DNA of 64,000 bases. Origin: Rhodococcus sp. 4CII (GTDB taxonomy: Bacteria > Actinomycetota > Actinomycetes > Mycobacteriales > Mycobacteriaceae). The DNA is taken from the NCBI RefSeq assembly GCF_014256275.1, contig NZ_JACCFE010000002.1, forward strand, positions 2,604,001 through 2,668,000, read 5' to 3'. Below, one piece after another: positions 53,493-63,719 of the stretch. Position 1 is the stretch's first letter. Each line of letters begins with the position of its first letter. The notes under the pieces were generated by a model that made no database searches, was not told where the DNA came from, and was given only the letters and a program-made list of their open reading frames with translations. The position numbers and the translations under genes were made by a program.

Positions 53493-55265
53493 TCACTTCG
53501 CCGGGATCACGGGCAGCAGCAGCGAGGTGCCCGAGTCCGGACCGGTGTGCAGGGTGGTCAGCCCGTCGAAGGTTCCGGCCGGTCGATCGTCCGGGTCGTC
53601 GTGGACGAACACACCGTTGCCGCGTTGCTCGATGCCGTACGCCTCCGGCCACGGCCCGTCGCCGGGCACCTGGAAGTCACAGCCCGACAGCGTGACGCCG
53701 AGCCGGTAGCCGGGCGGGACGACGATCGAGGTGGGCCAGATCTCGACATCGAGCTCGACCGCCTGCCCGGGGGTGAGCGGCAGGATGCGGGTGTGCGGGT
53801 GCCAGGGCCGGTGGGGCAGGCTGCGGTCCTCGTCCAGTTCCCGGTGGGAGGCACGCAGCCACCCCACGGCGAGCACACCGTGTTCGTCGATCGCGGACAC
53901 GAGCGTGACCTCCTTTCCGTCGAGGTCCTGCACGCGCAGTGTGACGAAGAGATCTGCGTCGGTAGTCGTGGACGCGAGACGGACCCGAGCGGAGGCCGGC
54001 CCGGTGATCTCCAGGGGCTCGGACAGCGGTTCGGTCCAGAAATCGACGCCGGGCCCCAGCGCCGGGAAGTCGACCGCATGCTCGGCGCTCGGTTCGGTGG
54101 TGCTCAACGCGGCGGACGCGGCGTCGAGGTGGAACCGCGTCCACCGGGTGCGGGCCAGCGGCCACTCCTGTTCGTCGCGACCCTCGAAGGATCCGTCGAC
54201 GTGGCGCACGTTCAGGCGCACCGGGGGCTGCCGGTCCCAGCCGGTCGCCTCATCCTTGAGGAAGTGGCCGAAGAACTGCTTCTGCAGACCCACGCCGTAG
54301 TCGGTGTAGAACTCGGCGTAGTGCTCGTGACCATGCACTTCCAGCCATTTCTGCGGTGACGACACCTGGGTGTAGCCGTCGAAATTGCCACGGGTGTGCA
54401 GGTGGTGTGCCCAGTTCCCCGCCGACAGCACCGGGACCTCGATGCGCGTCAGATCCGGCGTGCGCGCTCGGCTGAACTCGTCGAGCAGGACCCGGCGTTT
54501 GGCCTCCGCGACCGTCTCCACGCGGTTCGTGGCGAGAGCGTCCTCGTCCAGGGTCGGAGGTCCGGCGACGAGTTCGCCGTTGTTCGGGTTGCGCCGGCCG
54601 CGCTCGCCCACACCGTGTTGGACGGTGAAGATCTGACGGTCCTGCCAGGCCTGACCGAAGCGGGACAGGATGCCGCCGTGCCGGTTGAAGTCCCGGTAGA
54701 AATCCGTGAACCCCTCCCATGGGCAGATCGCCGTCAGGTGCGGCGGCCGCAGTGCCGCGACCAGCCATTGGTTGGCGGCGTAGTAGGAAATCCCGAGCAG
54801 GCCCACTCGACCGTTCGACCAGACCTGGGTCGCCGCCCACTCGATGGCCTCGTAGTAGTCGCGGGCCTCCTGCTCGCTGAGCATGTCCAGCAGTCCGGCC
54901 GAACGCCCGGTACCACGGGAGTCGACTCGAATGCAGACGTAACCGTCCGGCACCCACTTCTCCGGATCGACGGTCTCCCACACCTGATAGGCGTTGGTCG
55001 ATCCGGCCACCGCATCGGGATACACGGCGGCCAGACGCTGCCACATCCCCGCGAACCCCTCCTGGAAGGCCAGACCCTTGCCGTAGGGACCGAGGGTCAT
55101 CAGCACCGGATACTCACCATCGTCGTCCGGGCGGAAGACATCTGCCCGCAGCACGGTGCCATCCGGCATCGGCACGGGCACATCCCATTCGATGCGCATG
55201 CCGTCCGCCGTCTCGCTGCGTGCGGTGACCCCGTCGTCGACGGCGACCGATTGTTGTGAACACAT
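53493..55265 (-). CDS. CocE/NonD-family hydrolase (X-Pro dipeptidyl-peptidase-like)
   Basis: A 590-aa alpha/beta hydrolase with a C-terminal jelly-roll domain. Start is the ATG at 55265 behind GGAGG, giving MCSQQSVAVDD. Landmarks are VPMPDGTVLRADVFRP, RVDSRGTGRSAG, the nucleophile motif LLGISYYA (GxS) and the WAHHLHTRGN/HGHEHYAEF region. It would cleave an ester or amide. The TetR gene at 55354 is divergent, with two operators between them. Confidence 0.86.
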   Translation of the reverse strand: MCSQQSVAVDDGVTARSETADGMRIEWDVPVPMPDGTVLRADVFRPDDDGEYPVLMTLGPYGKGLAFQEGFAGMWQRLAAVYPDAVAGSTNAYQVWETVDPEKWVPDGYVCIRVDSRGTGRSAGLLDMLSEQEARDYYEAIEWAATQVWSNGRVGLLGISYYAANQWLVAALRPPHLTAICPWEGFTDFYRDFNRHGGILSRFGQAWQDRQIFTVQHGVGERGRRNPNNGELVAGPPTLDEDALATNRVETVAEAKRRVLLDEFSRARTPDLTRIEVPVLSAGNWAHHLHTRGNFDGYTQVSSPQKWLEVHGHEHYAEFYTDYGVGLQKQFFGHFLKDEATGWDRQPPVRLNVRHVDGSFEGRDEQEWPLARTRWTRFHLDAASAALSTTEPSAEHAVDFPALGPGVDFWTEPLSEPLEITGPASARVRLASTTTDADLFVTLRVQDLDGKEVTLVSAIDEHGVLAVGWLRASHRELDEDRSLPHRPWHPHTRILPLTPGQAVELDVEIWPTSIVVPPGYRLGVTLSGCDFQVPGDGPWPEAYGIEQRGNGVFVHDDPDDRPAGTFDGLTTLHTGPDSGTSLLLPVIPAK

Positions 55266-55279
55266 GACTGCCTCCTCTA

Positions 55280-55343
55280 AACGCAAGTTACTTGCATTAG
55301 CAGTATGCGCTGGGTCACACCACAAACGCAAGAGACTTGCGTT
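55280..55343. promoter_or_regulatory. Twin TetR operators between the CocE and TetR genes
   Basis: AACGCAAG-TTA-CTTGCATT (55280-55298) and AACGCAAG-AGA-CTTGCGTT (55325-55343) are two copies of one palindrome, the second perfect, 45 bases apart centre to centre. They sit just before each divergent start codon and are the expected binding sites for the adjacent TetR protein. Confidence 0.85.
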
Positions 55344-55353
55344 AAAGTGGGGC

Positions 55354-55971
55354 ATGACCGAACCCGGGAGCCGGCCACGCCCCGGCGGCAGATCCGCGCG
55401 AGTTCGCCGCGCCGTGCTCGACGCCACCCTCGACCTGCTGCACCTGCACGGAATGGACGGGTTGACCGTGGCCGAGGTCTCGACCCGGGCCGGAGTGCAC
55501 GAGACCTCGATCTACCGCCGCTGGGGCACTCGCGAAAACCTGATGATCGACGCCCTGCTCGAAGAAGCCGAGGAACTGCTCCCCATTCCCGACACCGGAT
55601 CACTGCGCGACGACCTGATCGCCTACCTCACGTCGCTGGCGGCGTACCTCAGCACCCCCCAGGGCAACGCCTTCGACCGAGCACTGGCCGCCGCCGGCGA
55701 CGACCCGGCGGCCAGTCAGGCCCGCAAGCAGTACTGGGACACTCGGCACACACGCTCCGGCGAGATCATCACGCGCGGAATCGACCGCGGAGAATTACCG
55801 GGCACCACCGATCCCCGCCTTGCGGTGGAAATGCTTGTCGCACCGCTGCATTTCAAGGTCGTACTCAGCCGCGAACCGCTCGACCCGGGCCTACCGACGC
55901 GATTGGTCGACGCACTCCTCCGTGGAATCGTGGCGGACGAGGACACGAGCGGACGCGACACCGACGGCTGA
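55354..55971 (+). CDS. TetR-family transcriptional regulator
   Basis: A 205-aa TetR protein with HTH LTVAEVSTRAGVHETSIYRRWGTRENLM and a TetR_C-type ligand domain. ATG at 55354 is 11 bases after the second operator, so it is likely autoregulated and represses the hydrolase operon. The inducer is unknown. Confidence 0.87.
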   Translation: MTEPGSRPRPGGRSARVRRAVLDATLDLLHLHGMDGLTVAEVSTRAGVHETSIYRRWGTRENLMIDALLEEAEELLPIPDTGSLRDDLIAYLTSLAAYLSTPQGNAFDRALAAAGDDPAASQARKQYWDTRHTRSGEIITRGIDRGELPGTTDPRLAVEMLVAPLHFKVVLSREPLDPGLPTRLVDALLRGIVADEDTSGRDTDG

Positions 55972-56098
55972 TCGTGCCGGTCGTCGGCTGCGATCGTCCC
56001 GCGTGTCCAGGTTCAGCGCATGTGCGTATTGAATCCGGTGATCTCGCGATCGATCAGGCCAGAAGGATGGACCAGGCGGTGGCGTCCCGGAGACGACG

Positions 56099-56776
56099 GT
56101 GGGGTGGATACCGGTCCCGGGGTCGCAGTCCGGCAAGGCTCGGACCCAGGCCCTCGTCTGGCAGGACCGGCGCGCCGAAGGGTTGTGCCGGGACCTCGAC
56201 GCCCACAAGGACATGATCGCGGCCCGCACCGGTCTGTTGCTCGAATCGTACTTCTCGGCCCCGAAGATGGCGTGGCTGCGCCGCAACGTCGAGACAGCGG
56301 GCGTGGTCACCACCTCGGACACCTGGCTGCTGCATCAGCTCACCGGCGCCTTTGTCACCGACGTCACCACGGCCAGCCGATCCCTCGCGGTCGACCTCGA
56401 CGACCGCCGGTGGAACGGAGAACTGCTGTCCCTGTTCGGGCTCGAGGGCGAACGACTGCCCGACATCGTTGCCAACGACACGATCGTCGGGACCACCTCC
56501 GCGTTCGGCGGCGACGTCCCGGTCGGCGCACCGCTGCGATGGATCTCCCCCGGAGTGCTCCGCCCCGGCGACACCGCCCCCGCCCGCAACCGGCTGCTGC
56601 TGTGGACCGACACCCTGGTGCGGATCCCGAAGATCGTGGTGCGCCAGGACCGCCTGATCATCGCCCGCAAAACGCTCCCGTGGCCTGCCTCGCCCGGACG
56701 CGTGTTCCGGGTGCCGTCCAGCGTGCTCGACAAGGCCGACAGCCAGGGCGGACCCGTCACCGTCTCGCTCGGCTGA
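56099..56776 (+). pseudogene. Remnant of an FGGY-family carbohydrate kinase, chimeric
   Basis: From about codon 17 the frame reads ALVWQDRRAEGLCRDLDAH, then STPKMAWLRR-like SAPKMAWLRRN and SDTWLLHQLTGAFVTDVTTASR, which is the middle of a glycerol/xylulose kinase-type FGGY protein. The N-terminal ATP-binding half is missing (the first 16 codons show only GSQSGKARTQ), and after about residue 145 (GDVPVG) the sequence changes to an unrelated segment (RIPKIVVRQDRLIIARK, PGRVFRVPSS). I infer a deletion or recombination product with no kinase activity. Confidence 0.6.
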
Positions 56777-56809
56777 TCCCCGTTCGTACCCACCACCTGA
56801 AGGAACACC

Positions 56810-57193
56810 ATGCGTAAGATCTTCCTGGCCTGCCCCTACAGCCACACCGACCCGTCGATCACCCACGACCGGTTCATCGAGTCGAACAAGGTAGCCGCGA
56901 CCATCATCGAAGCCGGTCACACCGTCTTCAGCCAGGTCTCGATGTCCCACCCGATCAACCTCACCTTCGACGGCAAGGACAAGGGCGAGATCGGCGCCCT
57001 GTGGGCCCCCGTCGACGAAGTGTTCATGGACATGCTCGACGAGCTGATCATCCTCGACCTGCCGGGCTGGGATCAGAGCTCCGGTATCAAGCGGGAGATC
57101 ACGTTCTTCGAAACCCGCGGCCGCCGGGTCAGCCTGTGGTCGAACGTGTCCCACGAATTCGACCGCGCCGCCGTCGCTACGGCTTCGCACTGA
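56810..57193 (+). CDS. DUF1937 family protein
   Basis: A 127-aa protein beginning MRKIFLACPYSHTDPSITHDRF, with SMSHPIN, MDMLDELIILDLPGWDQSSGIKREI. The fold is like nucleoside 2-deoxyribosyltransferases, and the CPY, SHP and GWxxSxG blocks are the DUF1937 hallmarks, often on phages and mobile DNA. AAGGA ribosome site. Its 3' end overlaps the convergent regulator by 17 bases. Confidence 0.8.
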   Translation: MRKIFLACPYSHTDPSITHDRFIESNKVAATIIEAGHTVFSQVSMSHPINLTFDGKDKGEIGALWAPVDEVFMDMLDELIILDLPGWDQSSGIKREITFFETRGRRVSLWSNVSHEFDRAAVATASH

Positions 57194-57872
57194 CCTCCTG
57201 ACCGGACGCTACGTAGTGGACCACCACGCAGCACCGGCCCGGCCCCGGGGCCAGTTCGGCGCGCGCGTCTCGCTGCGTACTTCCGGCGATCACACCCTCG
57301 ACGAGTCGTAAGTTCAACCCGCACACCACGTCCAGGTGGTCGCGGGCAACGCGATGAAAGGGGCAGTTGCGGAGGTCGACACGACCGTCGGCGTCGACCT
57401 GAGGCAGGTAGCCGCAGCCGCGAAGCGCCTCCAGCAGGTCTCCCCCGGTGGCAGCGGCGGCCCGTTTGCCGGCATCGACAGCGGCCTCGTTCACCGCCGC
57501 CCGCACGGCGCCGCTCGCGTCCTGTTCGACCGAGGAGACAAGTAACCGGGCGAGCAGTTCGTAGTCGCGGGGCGGCACGCTGACGCTTAATTCCGTGGCG
57601 GCCCGCGTGTACAACTTCGCCGGACGTCCCGCACCGGGCCCGCCGCGGCCTGCCGGCCGCTGATAGCTGACCGTCAGCAGTTCGGCATCGGCCAGCTTGT
57701 CGAGGTGATACGCCGCGAGGGTTCGGCCGACGTCGACGGCGGCGGCCGCCTGCTCCCGCGAGACCGGTGCCTCGCTCTCGGAGACGTATTCGTAGAGCCT
57801 GCGTCGCAGCGGATCGTCGAGGTTGCTCAGCGCCGCGAGAACCGCCGGCGGGACAGACCGGGGCGTGGACAT
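57177..57872 (-). CDS. HTH regulator with C-terminal Cys motif (COG2345-like)
   Basis: A 231-aa winged-helix protein: PLRRRLYEYVSESEAPVSREQAAAAVDVGRTLAAYHLDKLADAELL is the ArsR/MarR-like domain. The C-terminal half carries LRNCPFHRVARDHLDVVCGLNLRL and GRCCVVVHY, cysteines like those that hold an iron-sulfur cluster in SufR-type regulators. It is divergent from the DoxX gene, with palindromes in between, so it probably represses that gene in a redox-dependent way. Confidence 0.75.
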   Translation of the reverse strand: MSTPRSVPPAVLAALSNLDDPLRRRLYEYVSESEAPVSREQAAAAVDVGRTLAAYHLDKLADAELLTVSYQRPAGRGGPGAGRPAKLYTRAATELSVSVPPRDYELLARLLVSSVEQDASGAVRAAVNEAAVDAGKRAAAATGGDLLEALRGCGYLPQVDADGRVDLRNCPFHRVARDHLDVVCGLNLRLVEGVIAGSTQRDARAELAPGPGRCCVVVHYVASGQEVSAKP

Positions 57873-57893
57873 ATCTCGACTGTAACACCAAAA

Positions 57894-57950
57894 AGTATTG
57901 ACAAATACGGGGTGATGGGCAGATTCTAAAAATAGTTCCCATTATTTTTA
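57894..57950. promoter_or_regulatory. Promoter with two palindromes between regulator and DoxX gene
   Basis: GTATT-GACA-AATAC (57894-57907) contains a TTGACA -35 box (57898-57903). TAAAAATA (57927-57934) and TATTTTTA (57943-57950) form a second perfect inverted repeat with an 8-base spacer. The gap is far more AT-rich than its surroundings. Confidence 0.6.
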
Positions 57951-57965
57951 CAAAGGGGTTTCGTG

Positions 57966-58448
57966 ATGACCACTCCCACACCTCACTCGGAGACAACCGC
58001 ACACTCACCCGGGCAGACTCTGCAACGCGCTCGCAGCGACCCCGCATACAGCGCATTCCTGTTACTGCGTATCGGATTCAGCGTGCTCCCGATCGTCATG
58101 GGCATCGACAAGTTCACCAATGTGCTCACCACCTGGGAGGACTACCTGGCGCCCTGGATCGCCGATCTCAGCCCGCTCAGCGCGCACCAGACCATGCTGG
58201 TCGTCGGGGTGATCGAGATCGTCGCCGGCATCGCCGTCGCGGTCAAACCGCGTTATGCCGCCTACATCGTCGCCGCCTGGCTCGCGGGAATCGTGATCAA
58301 CCTGCTGACCTACCCGGGCTTCTACGACGTCGCACTGCGTGATTTCGGACTGATGCTCGGCGCGCTCACGCTCGGCCGGTTGGCCTACGTGTACGACCCG
58401 GCCTGGCACAGGCACACCGCGCCATCCACGAATCTCGCTGCCGCATAA
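57966..58448 (+). CDS. DoxX-like membrane protein
   Basis: A 160-aa protein with four membrane helices; the first ends with LPIVMGIDKF, and LVVGVIEIVAGIAVAV, YAAYIVAAWLAGIVINLL and a DFGLMLGALTLGRLAYV helix follow. DoxX-type proteins are linked to redox balance and thiol stress in mycobacteria. AAAGGGG precedes the ATG at 57966; a GTG one codon earlier is possible. Confidence 0.8.
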   Translation: MTTPTPHSETTAHSPGQTLQRARSDPAYSAFLLLRIGFSVLPIVMGIDKFTNVLTTWEDYLAPWIADLSPLSAHQTMLVVGVIEIVAGIAVAVKPRYAAYIVAAWLAGIVINLLTYPGFYDVALRDFGLMLGALTLGRLAYVYDPAWHRHTAPSTNLAAA

Positions 58449-58750
58449 CCGATCACTCACCGCACACCTGCCCGACGGCGCCATTGGCACCGCCGGGTGG
58501 ATGCGTCACACTCTCGACGAGAAGCACCGACGAGGTCGTCGAATGCGACACTGCACGTTCTCCACCACTCGCCGGCCAGAGACCTGTCCGCCGCCGAGGA
58601 TGCGGCCGCCGCCCTTCTCGAAGCCCTCGCCGGCATCAACACCTGACCGACCAGGACGCGCCCCGAGCCATCCGCGTCGGCGATGGTGGACCCCGAGCGG
58701 CAGTCACATCGCGATAGTCTGAAATGCCTCCCCGGTGATTGGAGCGGCCG
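58449..58750. other. Intergenic, 302 bases, no clear gene
   Basis: A possible 49-codon frame from GTG 58497 ends in DLSAAEDAAAALLEALAGINT, which looks protein-like, but it has no ribosome site and no family. Otherwise nothing recognisable. Confidence 0.4.
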
Positions 58751-59692
58751 ATGACTTCACCCGACGGCGCTGGGAGCATGCGCGCCGAAGGCGACAGCTG
58801 GGATATCAGGACCGGCGTCGGCTCGACGGCGCTGATGGTCGCGGCGGCCCGCGGGCTGGCGGCACGCCGACCGAACCCTATTGTCGTCGATCAGTTCGCC
58901 GAGGTGTTCTGCCGCGCCGCCGGCGACGAATGGGCCGCACTGTTCGATGCCGATGAGGAACAGACGCGGGATCACCCCCTGCGGTCACCCGATTTCGGCG
59001 AATCGTTTCAGGTATTTCAGGCGGCCCGGACGAAGTATTTCGACGCCTATTTCGATGCCGCGATCGACGCCGGCGTGCGACAGGTGGTGATCCTGGCGGC
59101 GGGCCTCGACTCGCGGGCGTACCGGTTGTCGTGGCGGGACGGCACCGTCGTGTACGAACTCGATCGGCCCCAGGTACTCGATTTCAAGCGCCGCGCCCTG
59201 GCCGACCACGGTGCCCGGCCGATCGCTGAACGCCGCGAGGTTGCGACAGATCTGCGCGAGGACTGGGCGCGAGCGCTCCGCGAGAGCGGCTTCGACCCCG
59301 CCGTCCCGTCCGCCTGGCTGGCCGAAGGGCTCCTGCTGTACCTGCCTCCGGCCGCACAGGACCAGCTGTTCGCCGCCGTCGACACCCTCTCGACACCAGG
59401 CAGTTTCGCCGGTATCGAACAGATGGAGATGCTCGACACCGACTCGTATACCGCCATGACCGCACCGGACGACGGCGACGACCACGCGGGCGCTCAGTGG
59501 GCGGGCCTGATCTACAACGAGCCGCGCAGCGAGGCGACGCACTGGTTCGGTGAACACGGCTGGTACGCCCACCGCACCGTCCTGACCGACTACCTCACGG
59601 TCATCGGTGCCGACATCCCCACCGAACCCGGAACCGTGGGCGCCTCGATGCTGCCCTCGATCACCCTGGTCACCGCCTCCCGCCCGACGTAG
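58751..59692 (+). CDS. Class I SAM-dependent methyltransferase (COG3315/TIGR00027 type)
   Basis: A 313-aa protein of a family expanded in mycobacteria and Rhodococcus: DIRTGVGSTALMVAAARGL, VVDQFAEVF, VVILAAGLDSRAYRL (SAM motif I), YELDRPQVLDFK, AWLAEGLLLYLP. GGAG lies 6 bases before the ATG at 58751. Single gene; the methyl acceptor is unknown. Confidence 0.85.
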   Translation: MTSPDGAGSMRAEGDSWDIRTGVGSTALMVAAARGLAARRPNPIVVDQFAEVFCRAAGDEWAALFDADEEQTRDHPLRSPDFGESFQVFQAARTKYFDAYFDAAIDAGVRQVVILAAGLDSRAYRLSWRDGTVVYELDRPQVLDFKRRALADHGARPIAERREVATDLREDWARALRESGFDPAVPSAWLAEGLLLYLPPAAQDQLFAAVDTLSTPGSFAGIEQMEMLDTDSYTAMTAPDDGDDHAGAQWAGLIYNEPRSEATHWFGEHGWYAHRTVLTDYLTVIGADIPTEPGTVGASMLPSITLVTASRPT

Positions 59693-59828
59693 GGACTCGC
59701 ACTCGCTCCACCCGCGAACAACATTGCAGCACTGCGGTTTTGACAACAGCGAATGCTGCCAGGAGATTGCCGGGGTCATGTCAGCCGACCGCCAGGATCC
59801 GGGCGTGCACTGCTCAGTGAAAGGATCG

Positions 59829-60157
59829 ATGATGATCACCCATTTCACGAGCACAGGAACACGGCGACGTCTCTCACGGATTGCGGTCGTCGGGGGTGCT
59901 CGCGGCGATTCCCATGGCCGCGGTCACGGCGCCGGCATTCGCCGCCACGACAGCGCAGGTACAGGTAGACCGAGGTGCAGGTACAGGTAGACCGAGGTTG
60001 GCACGAAGGACAAGACCACCATGACGACAACTACCGCGGCAACCAAGACCAGAACTGGCCGGACGACCAGCACCCGGATTGGCAGGACCTCGTCCCCTGG
60101 TCTCCACAGACCGACAATCAGACCCGGCCCCGACGACCAACCCCCTCGCCGGACTGA
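59829..60157 (+). pseudogene. Small secreted protein gene disrupted by a G-tract shift and a 22-bp duplication
   Basis: A good start (AAAGGA, ATG at 59829) leads to THFTSTGTRRRLSRIAVVG. After the GGGGG run at 59892-59896 the signal sequence continues one frame over (VLAAIPMAAVTAPAFAATTAQVQ). After the tandem repeat (59953-59996) a third frame continues with WHEGQDHHDDNYRGNQDQ to a TGA at 60155-60157. Removing one G and one 22-base copy restores one frame of about 101 codons: a signal peptide followed by an Asp/Asn/Gln/His/Trp-rich mature region. I therefore read it as a recently broken gene. Confidence 0.65.
59953..59996 (+). repeat. Perfect 22-bp tandem duplication
   Basis: Copy one spans 59953-59974 and copy two 59975-59996, both starting GCAGGTACAGGTAGACC and identical throughout. 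22 is not a multiple of three, so it shifts the frame of the secreted-protein gene. Confidence 0.95.
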
Positions 60158-60229
60158 TCGGGTCCAGTTAGGTTCGATCGTGGCCGGGAGAATGACTCTC
60201 CCTGCCACTTTCAGGATATCGCTCGACGG

Positions 60230-60249
60230 GGGGCTTGCCGCAAGGCCCC
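60230..60249 (+). promoter_or_regulatory. Rifamycin-associated element (RAE)
   Basis: GGGGCTTGCCGCAAGGCCCC, a near-palindrome, lies 118 bases before the rifampicin monooxygenase start. It corresponds, as far as I recall it, to the conserved 19-bp inverted repeat found upstream of rifamycin-resistance genes in actinobacteria, where it mediates induction by rifamycins. Confidence 0.75.
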
Positions 60250-60367
60250 TACCCACGACCAGAATGGTCGGGCCGCGGCCAAAAACCTGCGGAAATGGGG
60301 ACTGCTCCGGTCGCGTCCGCGATTTGGAGTCGCAGGCCGGAAGGTGGGTTTCGGATTGGGGTTTCAC

Positions 60368-61804
<1,437 letters not shown>

Positions 61805-61805
61805 G

Positions 61806-61955
61806 ACGTCCACGATCGCCGTTCGTCCGGTCCGACGGTGCGGGACGCCCGCCGGTCACCGACGGTCCGTTCGCGGAGACCAAGGACCTGATCGCCGGCT
61901 GGATGGTGATCGACGTCGACAGCTACGAGCGGCCGCGCTCGCGCAGCGGTCCTCT
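61806..61955 (+). pseudogene. YCII/DGPF-domain fragment
   Basis: One frame reads GAGRPPVTDGPFAETKDLIAG, then WMVIDVDSYERPRSRSG, the tell-tale DGPFAETKE motif of YCII-type proteins. Neither the start nor the C-terminal part of a normal 110-120-aa protein is present, so it is a decayed remnant downstream of rox. Confidence 0.6.
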
Positions 61956-62260
61956 CACACTGCGCGGACACCGTCCACCTGCTCGTAGTGTTCGACCGTC
62001 GGAAACGGGTCGTAGAAGTGGTGCAACAACCGGCGCCACTCCTGATACTCCACCGATCCGCGGAACCCGTCCGTGTGGTCTTCCAGGGTGTCCCACTCGA
62101 CGAGCAACAGGAAGCAATCGGGTCGTTCGAGACAACGCGACAGGCGCAGGCTCCGGAAACCGGGCATGCCGGCGATCATGTGCTTCGCCTGACCGAATGC
62201 CGATTCGAATTCGGTAGCGACACCCGGTTTCACCTGCAGAATTGCGTGTTCGAGAATCAC
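61955..62260 (-). CDS. Antibiotic biosynthesis monooxygenase (ABM)-domain protein
   Basis: A 101-aa ferredoxin-like-fold protein: MILEHAILQVKPGVATEFE, MPGFRSLRLSRCLERPDCFLLLVEWDTLEDHTDGF, EWRRLLHHFYDPFPTVEHY. Such dimers are cofactor-free monooxygenases or haem-degrading-like proteins. GTG start. The stop abuts the YCII remnant. Confidence 0.82.
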   Translation of the reverse strand: MILEHAILQVKPGVATEFESAFGQAKHMIAGMPGFRSLRLSRCLERPDCFLLLVEWDTLEDHTDGFRGSVEYQEWRRLLHHFYDPFPTVEHYEQVDGVRAV

Positions 62261-62611
62261 CAGCGAATGCTAGCTTCTCCTTGCGCACCCAACTCGCCGC
62301 TAAATACCTGTGTGGCGTGGATCACACCTTCACTCGGCGGCCGGCCGGCGGATCTACCATTTCCTGGCACCGGTACACACAACTCACACGGTGCCGAAGT
62401 CGAGCCGGACAGCCGAAACCTCACTGCCCCAATACGTCCCGGCGAGGCCCGGCCGGAGCGCTACATGCACTCCGACCGGGCTGCTTCGGGTCGCCTACCG
62501 CAACCGGCGCATTCCTTGGCGACCCCACGTCGTGTATTGGACTACGGCCGAATGGTTTTCGGAGACTTCGGAACCCGGGCGCCCCCGACGCGCGTGCGGG
62601 CAGTGCGGCCC
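62261..62611. other. Intergenic, 351 bases, no supported gene
   Basis: No convincing reading frame, promoter or hairpin was found on either strand between the ABM-domain gene and the small membrane protein gene. Confidence 0.5.
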
Positions 62612-62887
62612 TCAGCCGAAACAGATCAGCATACCCACGACCGCTACCGCGATCAGCGAGGCGCCGCCGCAGATCAGCCACGCCTGCGTCGCGAGCTGCC
62701 GCCACTGATCACACCGACCGTCCGCCTCCACGACCGCCAAGGGTCGAGAACTCGTATCGGACACTCGCGACTCCGAAAGGCGGCGGGCTTTCACGTCCGC
62801 CCGTGCCGCCACACCGAACGAGACGGGGACCACCAGCAATGCAACCACCAGTAGCCCAACCATCGCGCCCATACCAGTCCCGAGCAT
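62612..62887 (-). CDS. Small two-helix membrane protein
   Basis: A 91-aa protein; AAAGGAA precedes the ATG that gives MLGTGMGAMVGLLVVALLVVPV. A second helix near the C-terminus reads AWLICGGASLIAVAVVGMLICFG; the linker is polar. No family recognised. Confidence 0.6.
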   Translation of the reverse strand: MLGTGMGAMVGLLVVALLVVPVSFGVAARADVKARRLSESRVSDTSSRPLAVVEADGRCDQWRQLATQAWLICGGASLIAVAVVGMLICFG

Positions 62888-63025
62888 TTTCCGTTCCTTT
62901 CGCATCACACGGTCACCCGAACCCACGGGCACAACCGATCCCTGTCAGCTATATCGCCGCAGCGACGCCCGGTGTTGCATCCCGATAACCGCGGCACCGG
63001 CGACGGACCACATGTCGTGCGGGGT

Positions 63026-63166
63026 CTACACCCCGGGAATGGGGAATTTCCACATCGCCACGACCATCACGCCCATCACCAGTCCCGCCCATACAACGGT
63101 GCCAACAACACTGACACGCAACGTATGCAGTAGGTCGGCCCCCAGTTTCTTGCTGATTCGTGCCAT
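63026..63166 (-). CDS. 46-residue single-pass membrane protein
   Basis: AAGGAAG precedes an ATG giving MARISKKLGADLLHTLRV, then a hydrophobic helix (VVGTVVWAGLVMGVMVVAMW) and KFPIPGV. Lies upstream of and parallel to the 91-aa membrane protein. Function unknown. Confidence 0.6.
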   Translation of the reverse strand: MARISKKLGADLLHTLRVSVVGTVVWAGLVMGVMVVAMWKFPIPGV

Positions 63167-63719
63167 GCCAGATCTTCCTTCACGTACAGGGTTTGGTTTA
63201 TCGGCCACGTCGATGACGGTGCACCACATATTTTCGACCAAACTCGGTACCCGCACAGCGGCCGATATACCTACACCCATACCCGCAATTGCTCCACCGC
63301 AGGTCCGACACCACACCCCGTTCCCGAATGTCGGGTTTCTCCACAGAAACCGATGTGTTAGACATCACACAATCGGTTCTAATTCCGGCCGGACGCGCTG
63401 CGGCAGAGCGACACCGGCGAACCGTGCTCGCACGCACGAATACATCGATTCCGAAATCGCACTTACCGGTCGGTAATTCGGGAGCGAAAATTAGTGCAAT
63501 GGCATGGATCACACTCGCTGGACTTCCGCGCTCCGGCTCGCCAAGATCACTATTACGCCGCTCGTCACGACGTGCAGGCTGTCCGTGTAGCGCCCCTGCC
63601 AGCTGATATCCATCGTTGGCGGGGGCTGCGCTTGGTTGCGCCACACGATGATCCCGCTCTTGAATTCCTCCACCCACGCGAGGCGCGGCACTGCCGCCGA
63701 CGCGAGGCCATTCTGGGAA
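63167..63719. other. Intergenic, 553 bases, no supported gene
   Basis: A minus-strand frame runs from inside the CitE-like gene through here to 63509 (ending SGVIVILASRSAEVQRV), but has no start or family and is probably chance. Base composition is lower in GC than the neighbouring genes. Confidence 0.4.
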
